Assembly: GCF_013283645.1 (NCBI RefSeq)
Contig: NZ_JABEKV010000001.1
Span: 1,356,577 to 1,420,576 of the forward strand
Source of the DNA: Sinorhizobium psoraleae
GTDB lineage: Bacteria > Pseudomonadota > Alphaproteobacteria > Rhizobiales > Rhizobiaceae
Length of the DNA stretch: 64,000 bases
Reading direction: 5' to 3'
Numbering within the stretch: the first letter of the stretch is position 1; each line of letters opens with the position of its first letter. Below the pieces are notes generated by a model. The model was not told the origin of the DNA. It made no database searches and was given only the letters and a program-made list of their open reading frames with translations. The position numbers were made by a program, and so were the translations under genes. This document shows, piece after piece, positions 50,728 to 60,675 of this stretch.

Positions 50728-52005
50728 ATGTCCGAGACCCCGCCGCCCAAGCCGCATTCGATTGCCCACCATGTCGCCAGGATGAGCGGGCGGGATCCGC
50801 ACGAGGGGCATCGCGCCGCCACGCCGCTGGAGCTGCTCTTTGACCTGACCTTCGTCATCGCTTTCAGTCTTGCTGCCGCGCAGCTCGCCCATCTCCTGGC
50901 CGAGGGACATTTCAAAGCCGGCCTGATCGGCTTCGGCTTCGCGAGTTTCGCGATCTGCTGGGCTTGGGTGAATTTCTCCTGGTTCGCTTCCGCCTATGAC
51001 ACCGACGACTCGGCGTTTCGTTGCGTCACCATGGTGCAGATGGCCGGCGTCCTCATTCTCGCCATCGGGCTGCCGCCGATGTTCGAGTCGATCGACAAGG
51101 GAGAATATCTCGACAATCGCATCATGGTGCTAGGCTATGTCGTGATGCGGGTCGCCATGGTGTTTCAGTGGCTCAGGGCGGCGCGACAGGACCCGCACCG
51201 TCGTAAGGCCTGCACCACCTACGCCACAGCGGTCTCCATCGCCCAGATTGGCTGGATCGTGCTGATCTTCATCGATTTCTCCCTGCTGGTGACGCTTGCG
51301 TTCGTGGTCGTGCTGACGGCGATCGAAATGGCGGGGCCAGTGATCGCGGAGTCGCGGCAGGGCGGAACGCCGTGGCATGCGCACCACATCGCCGAGCGCT
51401 ACGGCCTGCTCGCCATCATCGCGCTCGGCGAAGGGGTGGTCGGAACGGTCGCCTCGGTCACGGCGGTGGTCGAGGGGCGGGGATGGAACCTTGACGTGGC
51501 GCTTGTCTGCATCGCAGGCACCGGGCTGACCTTCGGCATGTGGTGGATCTATTTCACGCTCCCGAGCGCGGAAATCCTTCACAAGTTTCGCAAGCGCGCC
51601 TTCGTCTGGGGTTACGGGCACATGCTGATCTTCGCCGCAGTCGTGGCGACGGGCGCCGGGCTGCACGTCGCTGCCTACTATATCGAGCACAAGGCGCATA
51701 TCTCGTCCGTCGCGACGGTGTTGACCGTTGCCGTTCCCGTCGCGATCTACATAGGCCTGATCTACGCCATGTACGTCTATCTGGTCAGGGCGATGGAGCG
51801 TCGCCACGTCTGGCAGTTCTGCGCGACGGTCCTTGTGCTGGCCGCATCGGTGGGAGCGGCGATGGCAGGCATCGACATGGCGACCTGCCTTATCATCCTG
51901 ATGTTCGCGCCGGTGATCACCGTCATCGGTTACGAACGCGCCGGCCATCGGCATAAAGCGCGGGCACTCGAACGCGCGCTCGGTGGCGGGCAGAGCGCGC
52001 ATTGA
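50728..52005 (+). CDS. Low-temperature-requirement A (LtrA)-like membrane protein
   Basis: A 425-residue integral membrane protein of about ten helices with the LtrA hallmarks LELLFDLTFVIAFSLAAAQL near the N-terminus and HHIAERYGLLAIIALGEG in the middle. The family was named from a Listeria mutant unable to grow in the cold; its biochemical role is still unclear. It is a single gene, convergent with the downstream TonB receptor, with a dispersed repeat directly before it. Confidence 0.88.
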   Translation: MSETPPPKPHSIAHHVARMSGRDPHEGHRAATPLELLFDLTFVIAFSLAAAQLAHLLAEGHFKAGLIGFGFASFAICWAWVNFSWFASAYDTDDSAFRCVTMVQMAGVLILAIGLPPMFESIDKGEYLDNRIMVLGYVVMRVAMVFQWLRAARQDPHRRKACTTYATAVSIAQIGWIVLIFIDFSLLVTLAFVVVLTAIEMAGPVIAESRQGGTPWHAHHIAERYGLLAIIALGEGVVGTVASVTAVVEGRGWNLDVALVCIAGTGLTFGMWWIYFTLPSAEILHKFRKRAFVWGYGHMLIFAAVVATGAGLHVAAYYIEHKAHISSVATVLTVAVPVAIYIGLIYAMYVYLVRAMERRHVWQFCATVLVLAASVGAAMAGIDMATCLIILMFAPVITVIGYERAGHRHKARALERALGGGQSAH

Positions 52006-52104
52006 GGTCCTGCTTCGGCATGCAATTGCCTAAGTCGCATCAAGGCTTTGCGTGAGGCGCCTGACGATCCGATTCAAGCGCTTCACGAGGCGATTCAACA
52101 GCGC

Positions 52105-54330
52105 TTACCACGTCTTGCTGAGCTTCAGCGTGAAGGTGCGGCTTTCCCCGTAGCCGCAGGTCAGGAGTCCCTGGCATCCCTTGACATATTCCTTGTCGAA
52201 GAGGTTGGCGACGTTGAGGGAGGCCGCCCAGTCGTTCTTCTCGTAGCGGATCGCGGCATCGACGAGCGTCGCCGCCGGGACTTTCTTCGTGTTCTCGGCG
52301 TCAGCCCAGGACTCGCCCTGGCGGCGTACGCCTGCGCCGAGGCTCACGCCTTCGAACGTGCCGCTGGTCACCGTGTAGTCGAGCCACAAGGCAGCCTGGG
52401 TTTCAGGGATGAGGTAGGGCGACTTGCCGGTGAGCGCGGGGTTGGCGTCCTCCGTAACCTCGAGGTCCGTATAGCTGAAAGCGGAAATAATCTTCCAGTT
52501 TTCGTCCAGGTTGATCTTGCCCTCGAGCTCGATCCCGCGGGAGCGCACCTCGCCCAGCTGCGTGGAGATCCCAAGGGTGGGGCTCGTCACCTGGACATTC
52601 TGCTTGGTTATCTCGAATATGGAGGCGGTGAACAATCCGTCGACGAACGACGGCTCGTATTTGATTCCCGCTTCGTACTGATAGCCTTCTTCGGGTTTCA
52701 AGGGTACCAAAGTCGTAATCGCGGCATCCGGGTTCGAGTCACGTGAGCCCACGAGCGGGTTGAAGAAGGTGGCGACGCTCACATAAGGCGTAATGCCGTT
52801 GTCGAACTCGTAAGCGAGGCCGGCCCGGCCGCTGAGCGCGACGTCATCATATCCGAAGTTGGACGGACCGGACCAGGCGGTGGGGCCGTTCTTGAGATCG
52901 GTATCGACGTAGTCGTAGCGACCGTTGAGCGTGAGGAGCCAACCGTCGCCGAAGCGAACCTGGTCTTGAGCGTAAACGCCGATCTGCTGTTGCGTGAAAA
53001 TCTGATTAACGTAGACAGATTTCGGCCCCTGCGGGACGCCATAAACCGGATCGGTGGGGCTGATAGGGTTCGCGCCTCCCGTGGCGCCTATATGGTCGAG
53101 CCGGTAGTATTTGTAGTCCAGGCCGACGAGAAAAGCATGGTTCGTCGCGCCGATTTCAAAGTCCGTCTCCGCCCGGTTGTCGATCGCGAAGCTGTCGACC
53201 TTCGACGTCGCCTCGAAGCCGATGCGGTTCAGGAGGTAGTCCGGAGCGAGAGGCTCTGGGTTTTCGAACGTCGGCCCCACATAGCCGAAGGGATACGGAT
53301 AGTTCTCATGCTTGTGCAGATGAGCGTAGCGGGCGTTCTGGGTGAGACTCCAACCGTTGTCAAAATCGTGCTTGAACTCATAGCCGAGCATCTGCTGGGC
53401 GTAGGTTCCCTCATCGATATCGGGTTCGCCGAAGTAGGCATCCCGATCGATCTTGCCGAAGGGGGCGTCGACCACCGTTCCGACATAGGGCAGGAAGCCG
53501 TTGCCGACATGGACCTGGTCGAGCCCTTGCAGCAGTCCGAATACCGTCAGGCTAGTCGCATCGTCGGGGGCATAGGTGACTTGCGGAAGGATGAAGCCCC
53601 GCAGGTCTTCGGAGAAATCTGAGTAATTGTCGCCGCCGGCGATCTTGCCGGTCAGACGGTAGCGAACAGTCCCGTCTTCGGTCAGCCGGTCGTTAACGTC
53701 GAAGCCGGTGAAGGCGTTGCCATCACTGTTGATGCCGACTTCCGTGTAGTAGAGCGGCTCGTCAAGCGGCCGCTTGCTGATCAGATTGATGATGCCGCCG
53801 GGATTGGCGCCGCCATAGAGCACGGAGGCCGGCCCCTTCAGCACCTCGATCCGCTCCAGCATGAAGGGGTCGATCTGGAAGTTGCCGAAGGCGTAGCTGA
53901 AGAGGGAGAGCCCGTCGAGAAAAACGCCGGTCTGTGCCGCATCGAAGCCGCGGATATAGAACCAGTCCGTATCGGCGTCGACGCCGAAGGGCGCGGCCAT
54001 GACGCCGGGCGTATAGCGCAAGGCTTCATCGACCTTGTTGACCACGGCGCGATCGTCCATTTCCTCGCGACCGACGACGGAGACCGACTGGGGGATTTCG
54101 CTCAGCGGCGTGGCGGTCTTCGACCCGGTTGCGGTCGCCTTGGCCACGTAGCCGTCAACCGGGCCGGTGGCGCTGCCGTTCGCCTGCGCCCCGCCTTCGA
54201 CCACCAATCTTTCAAGCTCGGTGGCGCCGCCGTCCTGAGCCTGCGCCGTACTGGCGATCAGCAGTGCGGCAAATGCCGCCCCGCCTGCCAATAGGTCTTT
54301 CAAACGCGCCCCGCTGCCATTGCTTTGCAT
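52105..54330 (-). CDS. TonB-dependent outer-membrane siderophore receptor
   Basis: A 741-residue receptor: signal peptide (FAALLIASTAQAQ), TonB-box-like LERLVVEGG, plug with PQSVSVVGREEMDDRA, IRGFDAAQTGVFLDGLS and VLKGPASVLYGGANPGGIIN, and a barrel ending LKLSKTW. It belongs to the ferrichrome/ferrioxamine-type siderophore receptors and differs clearly from the fhuA2-like one. A TGA-N9-TCA box 79 bases upstream predicts RirA iron control, and an AraC-family activator gene lies directly upstream on the same strand, as is usual for siderophore-inducible receptors. Ligand unknown. Confidence 0.88.
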   Translation of the reverse strand: MQSNGSGARLKDLLAGGAAFAALLIASTAQAQDGGATELERLVVEGGAQANGSATGPVDGYVAKATATGSKTATPLSEIPQSVSVVGREEMDDRAVVNKVDEALRYTPGVMAAPFGVDADTDWFYIRGFDAAQTGVFLDGLSLFSYAFGNFQIDPFMLERIEVLKGPASVLYGGANPGGIINLISKRPLDEPLYYTEVGINSDGNAFTGFDVNDRLTEDGTVRYRLTGKIAGGDNYSDFSEDLRGFILPQVTYAPDDATSLTVFGLLQGLDQVHVGNGFLPYVGTVVDAPFGKIDRDAYFGEPDIDEGTYAQQMLGYEFKHDFDNGWSLTQNARYAHLHKHENYPYPFGYVGPTFENPEPLAPDYLLNRIGFEATSKVDSFAIDNRAETDFEIGATNHAFLVGLDYKYYRLDHIGATGGANPISPTDPVYGVPQGPKSVYVNQIFTQQQIGVYAQDQVRFGDGWLLTLNGRYDYVDTDLKNGPTAWSGPSNFGYDDVALSGRAGLAYEFDNGITPYVSVATFFNPLVGSRDSNPDAAITTLVPLKPEEGYQYEAGIKYEPSFVDGLFTASIFEITKQNVQVTSPTLGISTQLGEVRSRGIELEGKINLDENWKIISAFSYTDLEVTEDANPALTGKSPYLIPETQAALWLDYTVTSGTFEGVSLGAGVRRQGESWADAENTKKVPAATLVDAAIRYEKNDWAASLNVANLFDKEYVKGCQGLLTCGYGESRTFTLKLSKTW

Positions 54331-54409
54331 CGTACTTCTGCCCCGAAATCAGCCGTCCGGCGCCCCATCCCCGGAGAACGCGGCACGGCCAGTCTTCACC
54401 TTGATAAGA

Positions 54410-54424
54410 TGAGCGTTTATCTCA
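54410..54424 (-). promoter_or_regulatory. Iron-responsive operator (IRO/RirA box) of the second TonB receptor
   Basis: TGAGCGTTTATCTCA, a perfect TGA-N9-TCA, between the AraC gene and the receptor gene. The flanking GATAAGATGAG resembles the flank of the fhuA2 box (TATAAGATGAG). Confidence 0.75.
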
Positions 54425-54516
54425 AGTATGCCGGCCGGGCTTGTCCGGACTCTGGAAAATTGAACGATCCTGGGCAAATTTCCGCACCGCACACAGGCAG
54501 CGCGGGCACTATCTCG

Positions 54517-55401
54517 TCAGGAGAGACGGCTCTTTTTCCAGAGCGCCGGCGTCGTGCCGACCGTCTTGCGGAACACGCGGGTGAAGTGTGCCTGATCGGC
54601 GAAACCTGTTTCCGCCGCCACTGTGGTCAGCGATGCGTTGTTCTCAAGCAGCATCTCTTTTGCGCGCTCGATCCGGGCGCTTGTCTGCCACTGATGCGGC
54701 GCCATGCCGGTAGATGCCTTGAAGGCGTGGCTGAAATGCGATTGCGATAGGCCGGTGAGGTTTGCCAGTTCTTCCAGCCGGACGTTGCGGGCGACGTTCT
54801 CCCCGATGTAGTCCACCGCGCGGCGCAGCTGCCAGGCCGCCAGCTGGCTGCGCTTGCGACCGGCGCTCCGGTTGATCTTCATCAGGTCGATGAACAGCGC
54901 CAGCGTCAGCCCGTCGCCGTAGAGGTCGTGCAGCGGCTGCGGATTGAGGCATTCGGCGGCGATCAATTCTGCAAGCTGGAGAAAACGAGGGTCCTGGAAC
55001 ATCAGCCGCGGCGTTTCGATCGCGCTGGGGTGGAGATCTTCCATCAGACGGCGGCTGAGCACATCGACATCGAAATGCAGGTCGAGATGCCGCAGGTATT
55101 GGATATCGACGACATCGGTCCAGAGCTCCACGCCGGCCGGTATGTAGGAGAGAGCCTGCCGATGATAGTTCTGGACAGCGCTTCTGCCGTTCGAGGCTAG
55201 CTTGACGCGGCAATTGCCTCCGCCCCTGGCGTCGAGCACGATAAACATACGCGGATCTTCCGCGACGTAATATCCGCCGGCGTGAGGAACGCACTCGACA
55301 TCCCACACGTCGGCGACAACGCCGTTCCAATGACGCCGGTGCAGCCCGCCTATGACAGAGAAACCGCTGATCTTGTTTTGCATGCGCGGCTGAAATGTCA
55401 T
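54517..55401 (-). CDS. AraC-family transcriptional regulator (siderophore-receptor activator type)
   Basis: A 294-residue AraC protein. The C-terminal HTH pair is clear (VRLEELANLTGLSQSHFSHA and LTTVAAETGFADQAHFTRVF, with WKKSRLS at the end). The N-terminal ~180 residues form a sensing domain I cannot name. Located 186 bp upstream of, and in line with, the TonB receptor, it probably activates that gene in response to the ferric siderophore. Upstream sequence contains a near-match to the iron box (TTCATCTTATAGTCA) that lacks one arm. Confidence 0.86.
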   Translation of the reverse strand: MTFQPRMQNKISGFSVIGGLHRRHWNGVVADVWDVECVPHAGGYYVAEDPRMFIVLDARGGGNCRVKLASNGRSAVQNYHRQALSYIPAGVELWTDVVDIQYLRHLDLHFDVDVLSRRLMEDLHPSAIETPRLMFQDPRFLQLAELIAAECLNPQPLHDLYGDGLTLALFIDLMKINRSAGRKRSQLAAWQLRRAVDYIGENVARNVRLEELANLTGLSQSHFSHAFKASTGMAPHQWQTSARIERAKEMLLENNASLTTVAAETGFADQAHFTRVFRKTVGTTPALWKKSRLS

Positions 55402-55529
55402 CGTCGCATTCCCGTGAGCAGGGGCCTTCGGCCCCGGCGCAGTTCTTAATCTTTCATCTTATAGTCAAGTTTCCATACTGCAGGAGATCGGGATTTTCAA
55501 TCGCGCCAATTGCGTTTGCATCGCTCCGA

Positions 55530-55579
55530 TTCAATGAAACATGCAGCAGGGGCACGACCGCCGCCGGTCGCGCCCCTGC
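55530..55579 (-). terminator. Terminator after ribH2
   Basis: On the minus strand a 15-bp stem (GCAGGGGCGCGACCG pairing with CGGTCGTGCCCCTGC, one G-U pair) closes a GCGG loop and runs into TGCATGTTTCATTG. It lies about 20 bases after the ribH2 stop; the tail overlaps a fragment of the dispersed repeat. Confidence 0.7.
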
Positions 55580-55600
55580 TCATGACTGCAAAGGTCGTCG

Positions 55601-56365
<765 letters not shown>

Positions 56366-56460
56366 TCAAACGCGCGCAACGACGCCGAAGTGAAAAAACG
56401 CGACAGATTTTTCCAAAGCAGGCGCGTTGCCGAACAATTCATTCCGGCAATCAGCGGCCC

Positions 56461-57522
56461 CTATTCACGGATGACGAGCAGGTCCTTGGCGGCGAAGCGC
56501 AGGGTGACGTTTTCACCCGAGACCGGCAGCGTGAGACCGGGGTCGTTGAACGTGTCGAATGAGATGATGTCGCTGCCGACACGCAATTTTGTCCGGATGA
56601 CCGAGCCGAGGAAGCTCGTGGAGACGACTTCGCCGATAAGCGCGGTATCGCCCCTGGCGCCTTCGGCAATCGAGCCCGCTTCCGGGCGCAGTGCAAGCGA
56701 GATGCTGTCGCCGCCCTTCAGGCCGGCGATCGACTCCTTCAGCGAAATCCTCTGGCCGCCAATTGTGACTGCGCCGGCGGAGGGGTCTGCGACCTTGCCC
56801 TCGATGATGTTCAGCGTCCCGACGAAAGATGCGACGAAACGGGTTGCCGGCGTGTTGTAGATCTCGAAGGGGGTGCCGATCTGGTCGGCGTGGCCGGCGT
56901 TCATGACGACGATGCGGTCGGAGATCGACAGCGCCTCCTCCTGGTCGTGCGTCACGAAGACGGTGGTAATGCCGAGCTGCTGCTGGATCTGCCGGATCTC
57001 TTCGCGCAGCGACACGCGGATCTTCGCGTCGAGTGCGGAGAGGGGCTCGTCGAGCAGCAGCACTTGCGGCTTGACCGCAAGCGCGCGGGCAAGCGCCACG
57101 CGTTGCTGCTGGCCGCCGGATAATTGATAGGGGAAGCGGTCCGCCAGGTGCTCGAGCTTGATCAGCCCGAGCATCTGCTTCACCCGTTGATCAATTTCCG
57201 TTTTGGAAGCGCCCGCGACCTTGAGGCCGAAGGCGACATTGTCGTGCACGTTCATGTTCGGGAACAGCGCATAGGCCTGAAACACCATGCCGATATTGCG
57301 CTGGTTCGGCTTCAGTGAGCCCTGGTTCTTGCCGTCGATGATAACGGAGCCGCCGGACGGGGTCTCGAAGCCGGCAATCATCCGCAGGATCGTGGTCTTG
57401 CCGCAGCCGGAGGGCCCGAGAAAGGAAACGAACTCGCCCTTGTTGATGCCCATGTTGAAGTTGTGCACGACCTGAACCGGGCCGAAGGACTTCTGGATGT
57501 TGGTCAGTGTCAGGAATGCCAT
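56461..57522 (-). CDS. ABC transporter ATPase, PotA/FbpC-like
   Basis: A 353-residue ATPase with GPSGCGKTT, VFQAYALFPNM, LSGGQQQRVALARAL, LLLDEPLSALD, FVTHDQEEALS and a TOBE domain (QRISLKESI, LALRPEAGSIAE). Last gene of a binding protein-permease-permease-ATPase operon under a possible RpiR regulator. Class: polyamine/iron/phosphonate-type importers; the substrate is open. Confidence 0.9.
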   Translation of the reverse strand: MAFLTLTNIQKSFGPVQVVHNFNMGINKGEFVSFLGPSGCGKTTILRMIAGFETPSGGSVIIDGKNQGSLKPNQRNIGMVFQAYALFPNMNVHDNVAFGLKVAGASKTEIDQRVKQMLGLIKLEHLADRFPYQLSGGQQQRVALARALAVKPQVLLLDEPLSALDAKIRVSLREEIRQIQQQLGITTVFVTHDQEEALSISDRIVVMNAGHADQIGTPFEIYNTPATRFVASFVGTLNIIEGKVADPSAGAVTIGGQRISLKESIAGLKGGDSISLALRPEAGSIAEGARGDTALIGEVVSTSFLGSVIRTKLRVGSDIISFDTFNDPGLTLPVSGENVTLRFAAKDLLVIRE

Positions 57523-57526
57523 GTGA

Positions 57527-58315
57527 TCAAGCCTTGGCCGGAGCGGATTTCTGGAAACGGGAGACGAGCTGGATCAGACCCATGCTGAGCCAGGTGATGG
57601 CAAACGCGATAACGGCGAGCGCCGAGGGCTCGTAGGCCTTGTTGGCGCCGACGAGCTGCAGGTAGGGACCGAATGCCGGCCGGTTGAGCAGCGCGGCCAT
57701 GGTGAATTCGCCCATCACGATCGCGAAGGTGATGAAGGAGCCGGACAGCACGCCGCTCATCACGTTCGGGAAGATGCAGCGGAAGAGGACTGTCGGCCAT
57801 TTGGCGCCAAGGCTCTCGGCCGCTTCCGTCAGCGTCCTGACGTCGATCGCCCGCATGGCTGTATCGACCGCACGATACATGTAGGGAAGCGACAGCGTCA
57901 TGTAGGAAAACATCAGGAGCGCATTCGTCCCCGAGGTCGAGCCGGTCAGCGGCAGCACCGAGGAGGAGTTGTAAAGGCGCAGATAGCCGAAGACGATGAC
58001 GATTGCCGGAATGACGAGCGGCAGCAGCGTGATGAATTCGACGACCGGGCGGACCTGCGGCAGGCGCAGCCGCACCCAGTAGGCGGTCGGCACGACGAGC
58101 AGCATGCCGAAGATGATGGTCAGCAGCGCCATCAGCATCGAATAGCCGAAGGTCTCGCGGAACTGGATATCGGCGAAAACCGACTGGTAGGCGTCGAAGG
58201 AATATTCGCCGCGGCGCATGCGCAGCGAGAATTCCAGTGTGCCGAGCAGCGGAATGATGAAGTAGCTCGCTCCGATGGCGATGGCGATCCAGGCGCCGAG
58301 GCGTTGTGCTTTCAT
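57527..58315 (-). CDS. ABC transporter permease, PotC-like
   Basis: A 262-residue permease beginning MKAQRLGAWIAIAIGASYFI, with EAA loop EAAESLGAKWPTVLFRCIFP. The start at 58315 overlaps the upstream stop as ATGA; the longer open frame upstream is the neighbour read out of frame. Located 4 bp before the ATPase gene. Confidence 0.87.
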   Translation of the reverse strand: MKAQRLGAWIAIAIGASYFIIPLLGTLEFSLRMRRGEYSFDAYQSVFADIQFRETFGYSMLMALLTIIFGMLLVVPTAYWVRLRLPQVRPVVEFITLLPLVIPAIVIVFGYLRLYNSSSVLPLTGSTSGTNALLMFSYMTLSLPYMYRAVDTAMRAIDVRTLTEAAESLGAKWPTVLFRCIFPNVMSGVLSGSFITFAIVMGEFTMAALLNRPAFGPYLQLVGANKAYEPSALAVIAFAITWLSMGLIQLVSRFQKSAPAKA

Positions 58316-59187
58316 TTCTGCCACCGTTCGGCGCGCATCCGCAGCCAGATGTAGAGAATGTTGGAGATGCCGGTGATGACGATCATGCCGAGCGCCAGCG
58401 CATAGCCAAGATTGGGGTTGTGCAGCACGTCGCCGCGGATCTGCGCATAGAGCAGGATCGGCACGATGTTGAGCGAGCTGCCGGTCAGCGCATATGCCGT
58501 TGCGATGGCGCCGAAGGCGTTGGCGAAAAGCAGAAGTGTCGTGCCGAGCAAGCTCGGCCAGAGGATCGGCAGGGCCACCATGCGCCAGTATTGCCATGTC
58601 GAGGCGCCGAGGATCTCGGAGGCTTCACGCCACTCCTTCTTCAAGCCATCGAGCGCCGGCGTCAGGATGAGTACCATCAGCGGGATCTGGAAATACATGT
58701 AGGTGATGGTGAGACCGAAGAAACTCAGGAGATTAAAACCGGTCGAGTAGAGATTGAAACCGAACCAGTCGCGCAGGAAAACCGTGACAAGGCCGGTCCG
58801 GCCGAGCGTCGCCAGAAAGGCAAAGGCGAGCGGCACGCCGGCGAAGTTCGAGGCGACCCCGGAAAAGGTGAGAAGGCCGGAACGGACCCAGGTCGGCACG
58901 CCGCCGAGCACGACAGCCCAGGCGAGGAAGAAGCCGATCAGCGCTCCCCCGAGCGACGAAGCGACCGATACCCGGATCGAGATCCAGTAGGCGCTGAGGA
59001 TCGAGGGCGTGAAGAGATCGGCGAGGTTCTTGAAGGTGAATTCGCCTTCCGGCGTCAGGAAGGCGCCGGTAACGAGATAGAGCGTCGGCACCACCAGGAA
59101 CATCAGCGCGAAAATCATGAAGGGCGCAATGCCGAGCCAATCGATGATGGCGCGTCTGCTGATCAAGGGCGTTGCAACGGTGCTCAT
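58312..59187 (-). CDS. ABC transporter permease, PotB-like
   Basis: A 291-residue permease starting MSTVATPLISRRAIIDWLGI, with EAA loop EASEILGASTWQYWRMVALP. Alternative in-frame ATGs at 59208 and 59283 run into the dispersed repeat and lack family similarity, so 59187 is preferred, though its ribosome site is weak. Confidence 0.85.
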   Translation of the reverse strand: MSTVATPLISRRAIIDWLGIAPFMIFALMFLVVPTLYLVTGAFLTPEGEFTFKNLADLFTPSILSAYWISIRVSVASSLGGALIGFFLAWAVVLGGVPTWVRSGLLTFSGVASNFAGVPLAFAFLATLGRTGLVTVFLRDWFGFNLYSTGFNLLSFFGLTITYMYFQIPLMVLILTPALDGLKKEWREASEILGASTWQYWRMVALPILWPSLLGTTLLLFANAFGAIATAYALTGSSLNIVPILLYAQIRGDVLHNPNLGYALALGMIVITGISNILYIWLRMRAERWQK

Positions 59188-59247
59188 ATGGTTCGGTTGT
59201 CCCGGCATCGGAAAAGAAATGCCTCCCCGCCCACTGCCTGGCTCCTT

Positions 59248-59335
59248 AAATCGGAACGATTTAACGACAAAGCCATGCAGCATTCAAAGTGCTACAGCGA
59301 CCTTTGTGCGTCTGACAAGACGCACGGCGCTGTAG
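59248..59335. repeat. Dispersed nested-stem repeat (copy d) between binding-protein and permease genes
   Basis: TTAAATCGGAACGATTTAAC, GCCATGCAGCATTCAAAGTG, then CTACAGCGACCTTTGTGCGTCT-GACA-AGACGCACGGCGCTGTAG. The inner stem GTGCGTCT/AGACGCAC and the outer arms CTACAGCG/CGCTGTAG are both perfect, the best-preserved copy in the window. Confidence 0.85.
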
Positions 59336-59359
59336 ATCGCGGGGAGGCGATGACAGTGA

Positions 59360-60463
59360 CTACTGCACGTTGGCGCCGACGACGCTGTCCCACTTGGTGG
59401 TGATCGCCTCCTTGCCGGCTGCCTGCTCTTCGAGCGTCGGGAAGACGGCCTTTTCATAGGCCGCTGCCGGCGGCAGCTTGTCGAGCATCTCCTGCGGGAT
59501 CTTGCCGTTCTTGGCGAGATCGTTGAAGCGGATCGGATGGCAATAGCCCTTCAGCCAGCCGAGCTGGCCTTCGTCCGAATAGAGATATTCCATCCAGAGC
59601 TTGGCAGCGTTCGGATGCGGAGCGAAGGCCGAGATCGCCTGCACGTAGACGCCGGCGACGACGCCCGAAGCCGGAACGACGACTTCGACCGGCGGGTTGC
59701 CGTTGAGGCTGTCGCGCCAGGAGAGGCCGTTATAATCCCAGGCGATGATGATCGGGGTGGAGCCTTGCGCCAGCGAGGCGGACTTGCCGATGACCGGAAC
59801 GAAGTTGCCAGCCTTGTTGACTTCGGCGAAGAAGGCGAGGCCGGCTTCGCCAGCTTTTGCAGCGTCTTTTTCGCCGGCAGCGAGACCGGCTGCGTAGACG
59901 GCCTGCACAGCCTGGTTCGACGCACGCGGATCACCGGCCATGGCGATCGAGTTCGCGTAGTCCGACTTCTTGAGATCGGCCCAATCCTCCGGTACTTCCT
60001 TGACGATATCGGTGTTCACCACGAAGGACAGAACACCGTAATAATCGCCGTACCAGAAGCCTTCAGGATCCTTGGCGCTATCCGGGATCGTGTCCCAGGT
60101 CGAGACCTTGTAGGGCTGGATGAGGCCTTCGGCCTTGGCCGACGGACCGAAGGACAGACCGACGTCGATCACGTCGGGCGCCTGCGGGCCGGTGTTGCCC
60201 TTGTTGGCCTTGATGGCTTCGATTTCGTCACCTGAACCTGCGTCCGGGTTCAGTTCGTTGACCTCCAGACCGTACTTGGCCTTGAAGCCGGCGATCACGT
60301 CGCCGTATCCGCACCAGCTGTGCGGAAGCGCGATGGTGGTCAGCGTGCCTTCCTTCTTGGCGGCGGCGATGAGCTCCTCGCTCGGCTCGGCGACGGCAAT
60401 CGCCGTCGTTGCGAGCAGCATGGCGCTGGAAAGCGAGAGCAGGCGTTGAGTCTTTGAAATCAC
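59360..60463 (-). CDS. ABC transporter periplasmic binding protein, family 1
   Basis: A 367-residue binding protein with a Sec signal (LLSLSSAMLLATTAIAVA) and mature start EPSEELIAAAKKEGTLTTIA. Internal blocks are VIDVGLSFGPSAKAEGLIQP and PIIIAWDYNGLSWRDSLNGN. This style is seen in the iron(III)/2-aminoethylphosphonate/thiamine-like subgroup, but no specific ligand can be assigned. First gene of the operon, followed by the best copy of the dispersed repeat. Confidence 0.85.
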   Translation of the reverse strand: MISKTQRLLSLSSAMLLATTAIAVAEPSEELIAAAKKEGTLTTIALPHSWCGYGDVIAGFKAKYGLEVNELNPDAGSGDEIEAIKANKGNTGPQAPDVIDVGLSFGPSAKAEGLIQPYKVSTWDTIPDSAKDPEGFWYGDYYGVLSFVVNTDIVKEVPEDWADLKKSDYANSIAMAGDPRASNQAVQAVYAAGLAAGEKDAAKAGEAGLAFFAEVNKAGNFVPVIGKSASLAQGSTPIIIAWDYNGLSWRDSLNGNPPVEVVVPASGVVAGVYVQAISAFAPHPNAAKLWMEYLYSDEGQLGWLKGYCHPIRFNDLAKNGKIPQEMLDKLPPAAAYEKAVFPTLEEQAAGKEAITTKWDSVVGANVQ

Positions 60464-60675
60464 TGACGTTCTCCTTGTGTGCTTTCAACTAAATCGTGCG
60501 TTGTAATTTCGGCGATGCTGTTAAAGAGGCGCGATGAAGCTTGTGTGACAGGTCCTGTCCCGTTCGCGCCATACGTGTCGGCGGCGAGACGGCGGTCGCC
60601 TCCATCTGCCAACCGCTCGCAGCATCGCGGTGAATTCCGCTTCCCGGCGGGACCTGTAATCACAGCCGGTTCCTC

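Noticed and set aside
55450-55480. Iron box upstream of the AraC gene
   Set aside because: TTCATCTTATAGTCA keeps only one arm of TGA-N9-TCA; too weak to call without conservation data.
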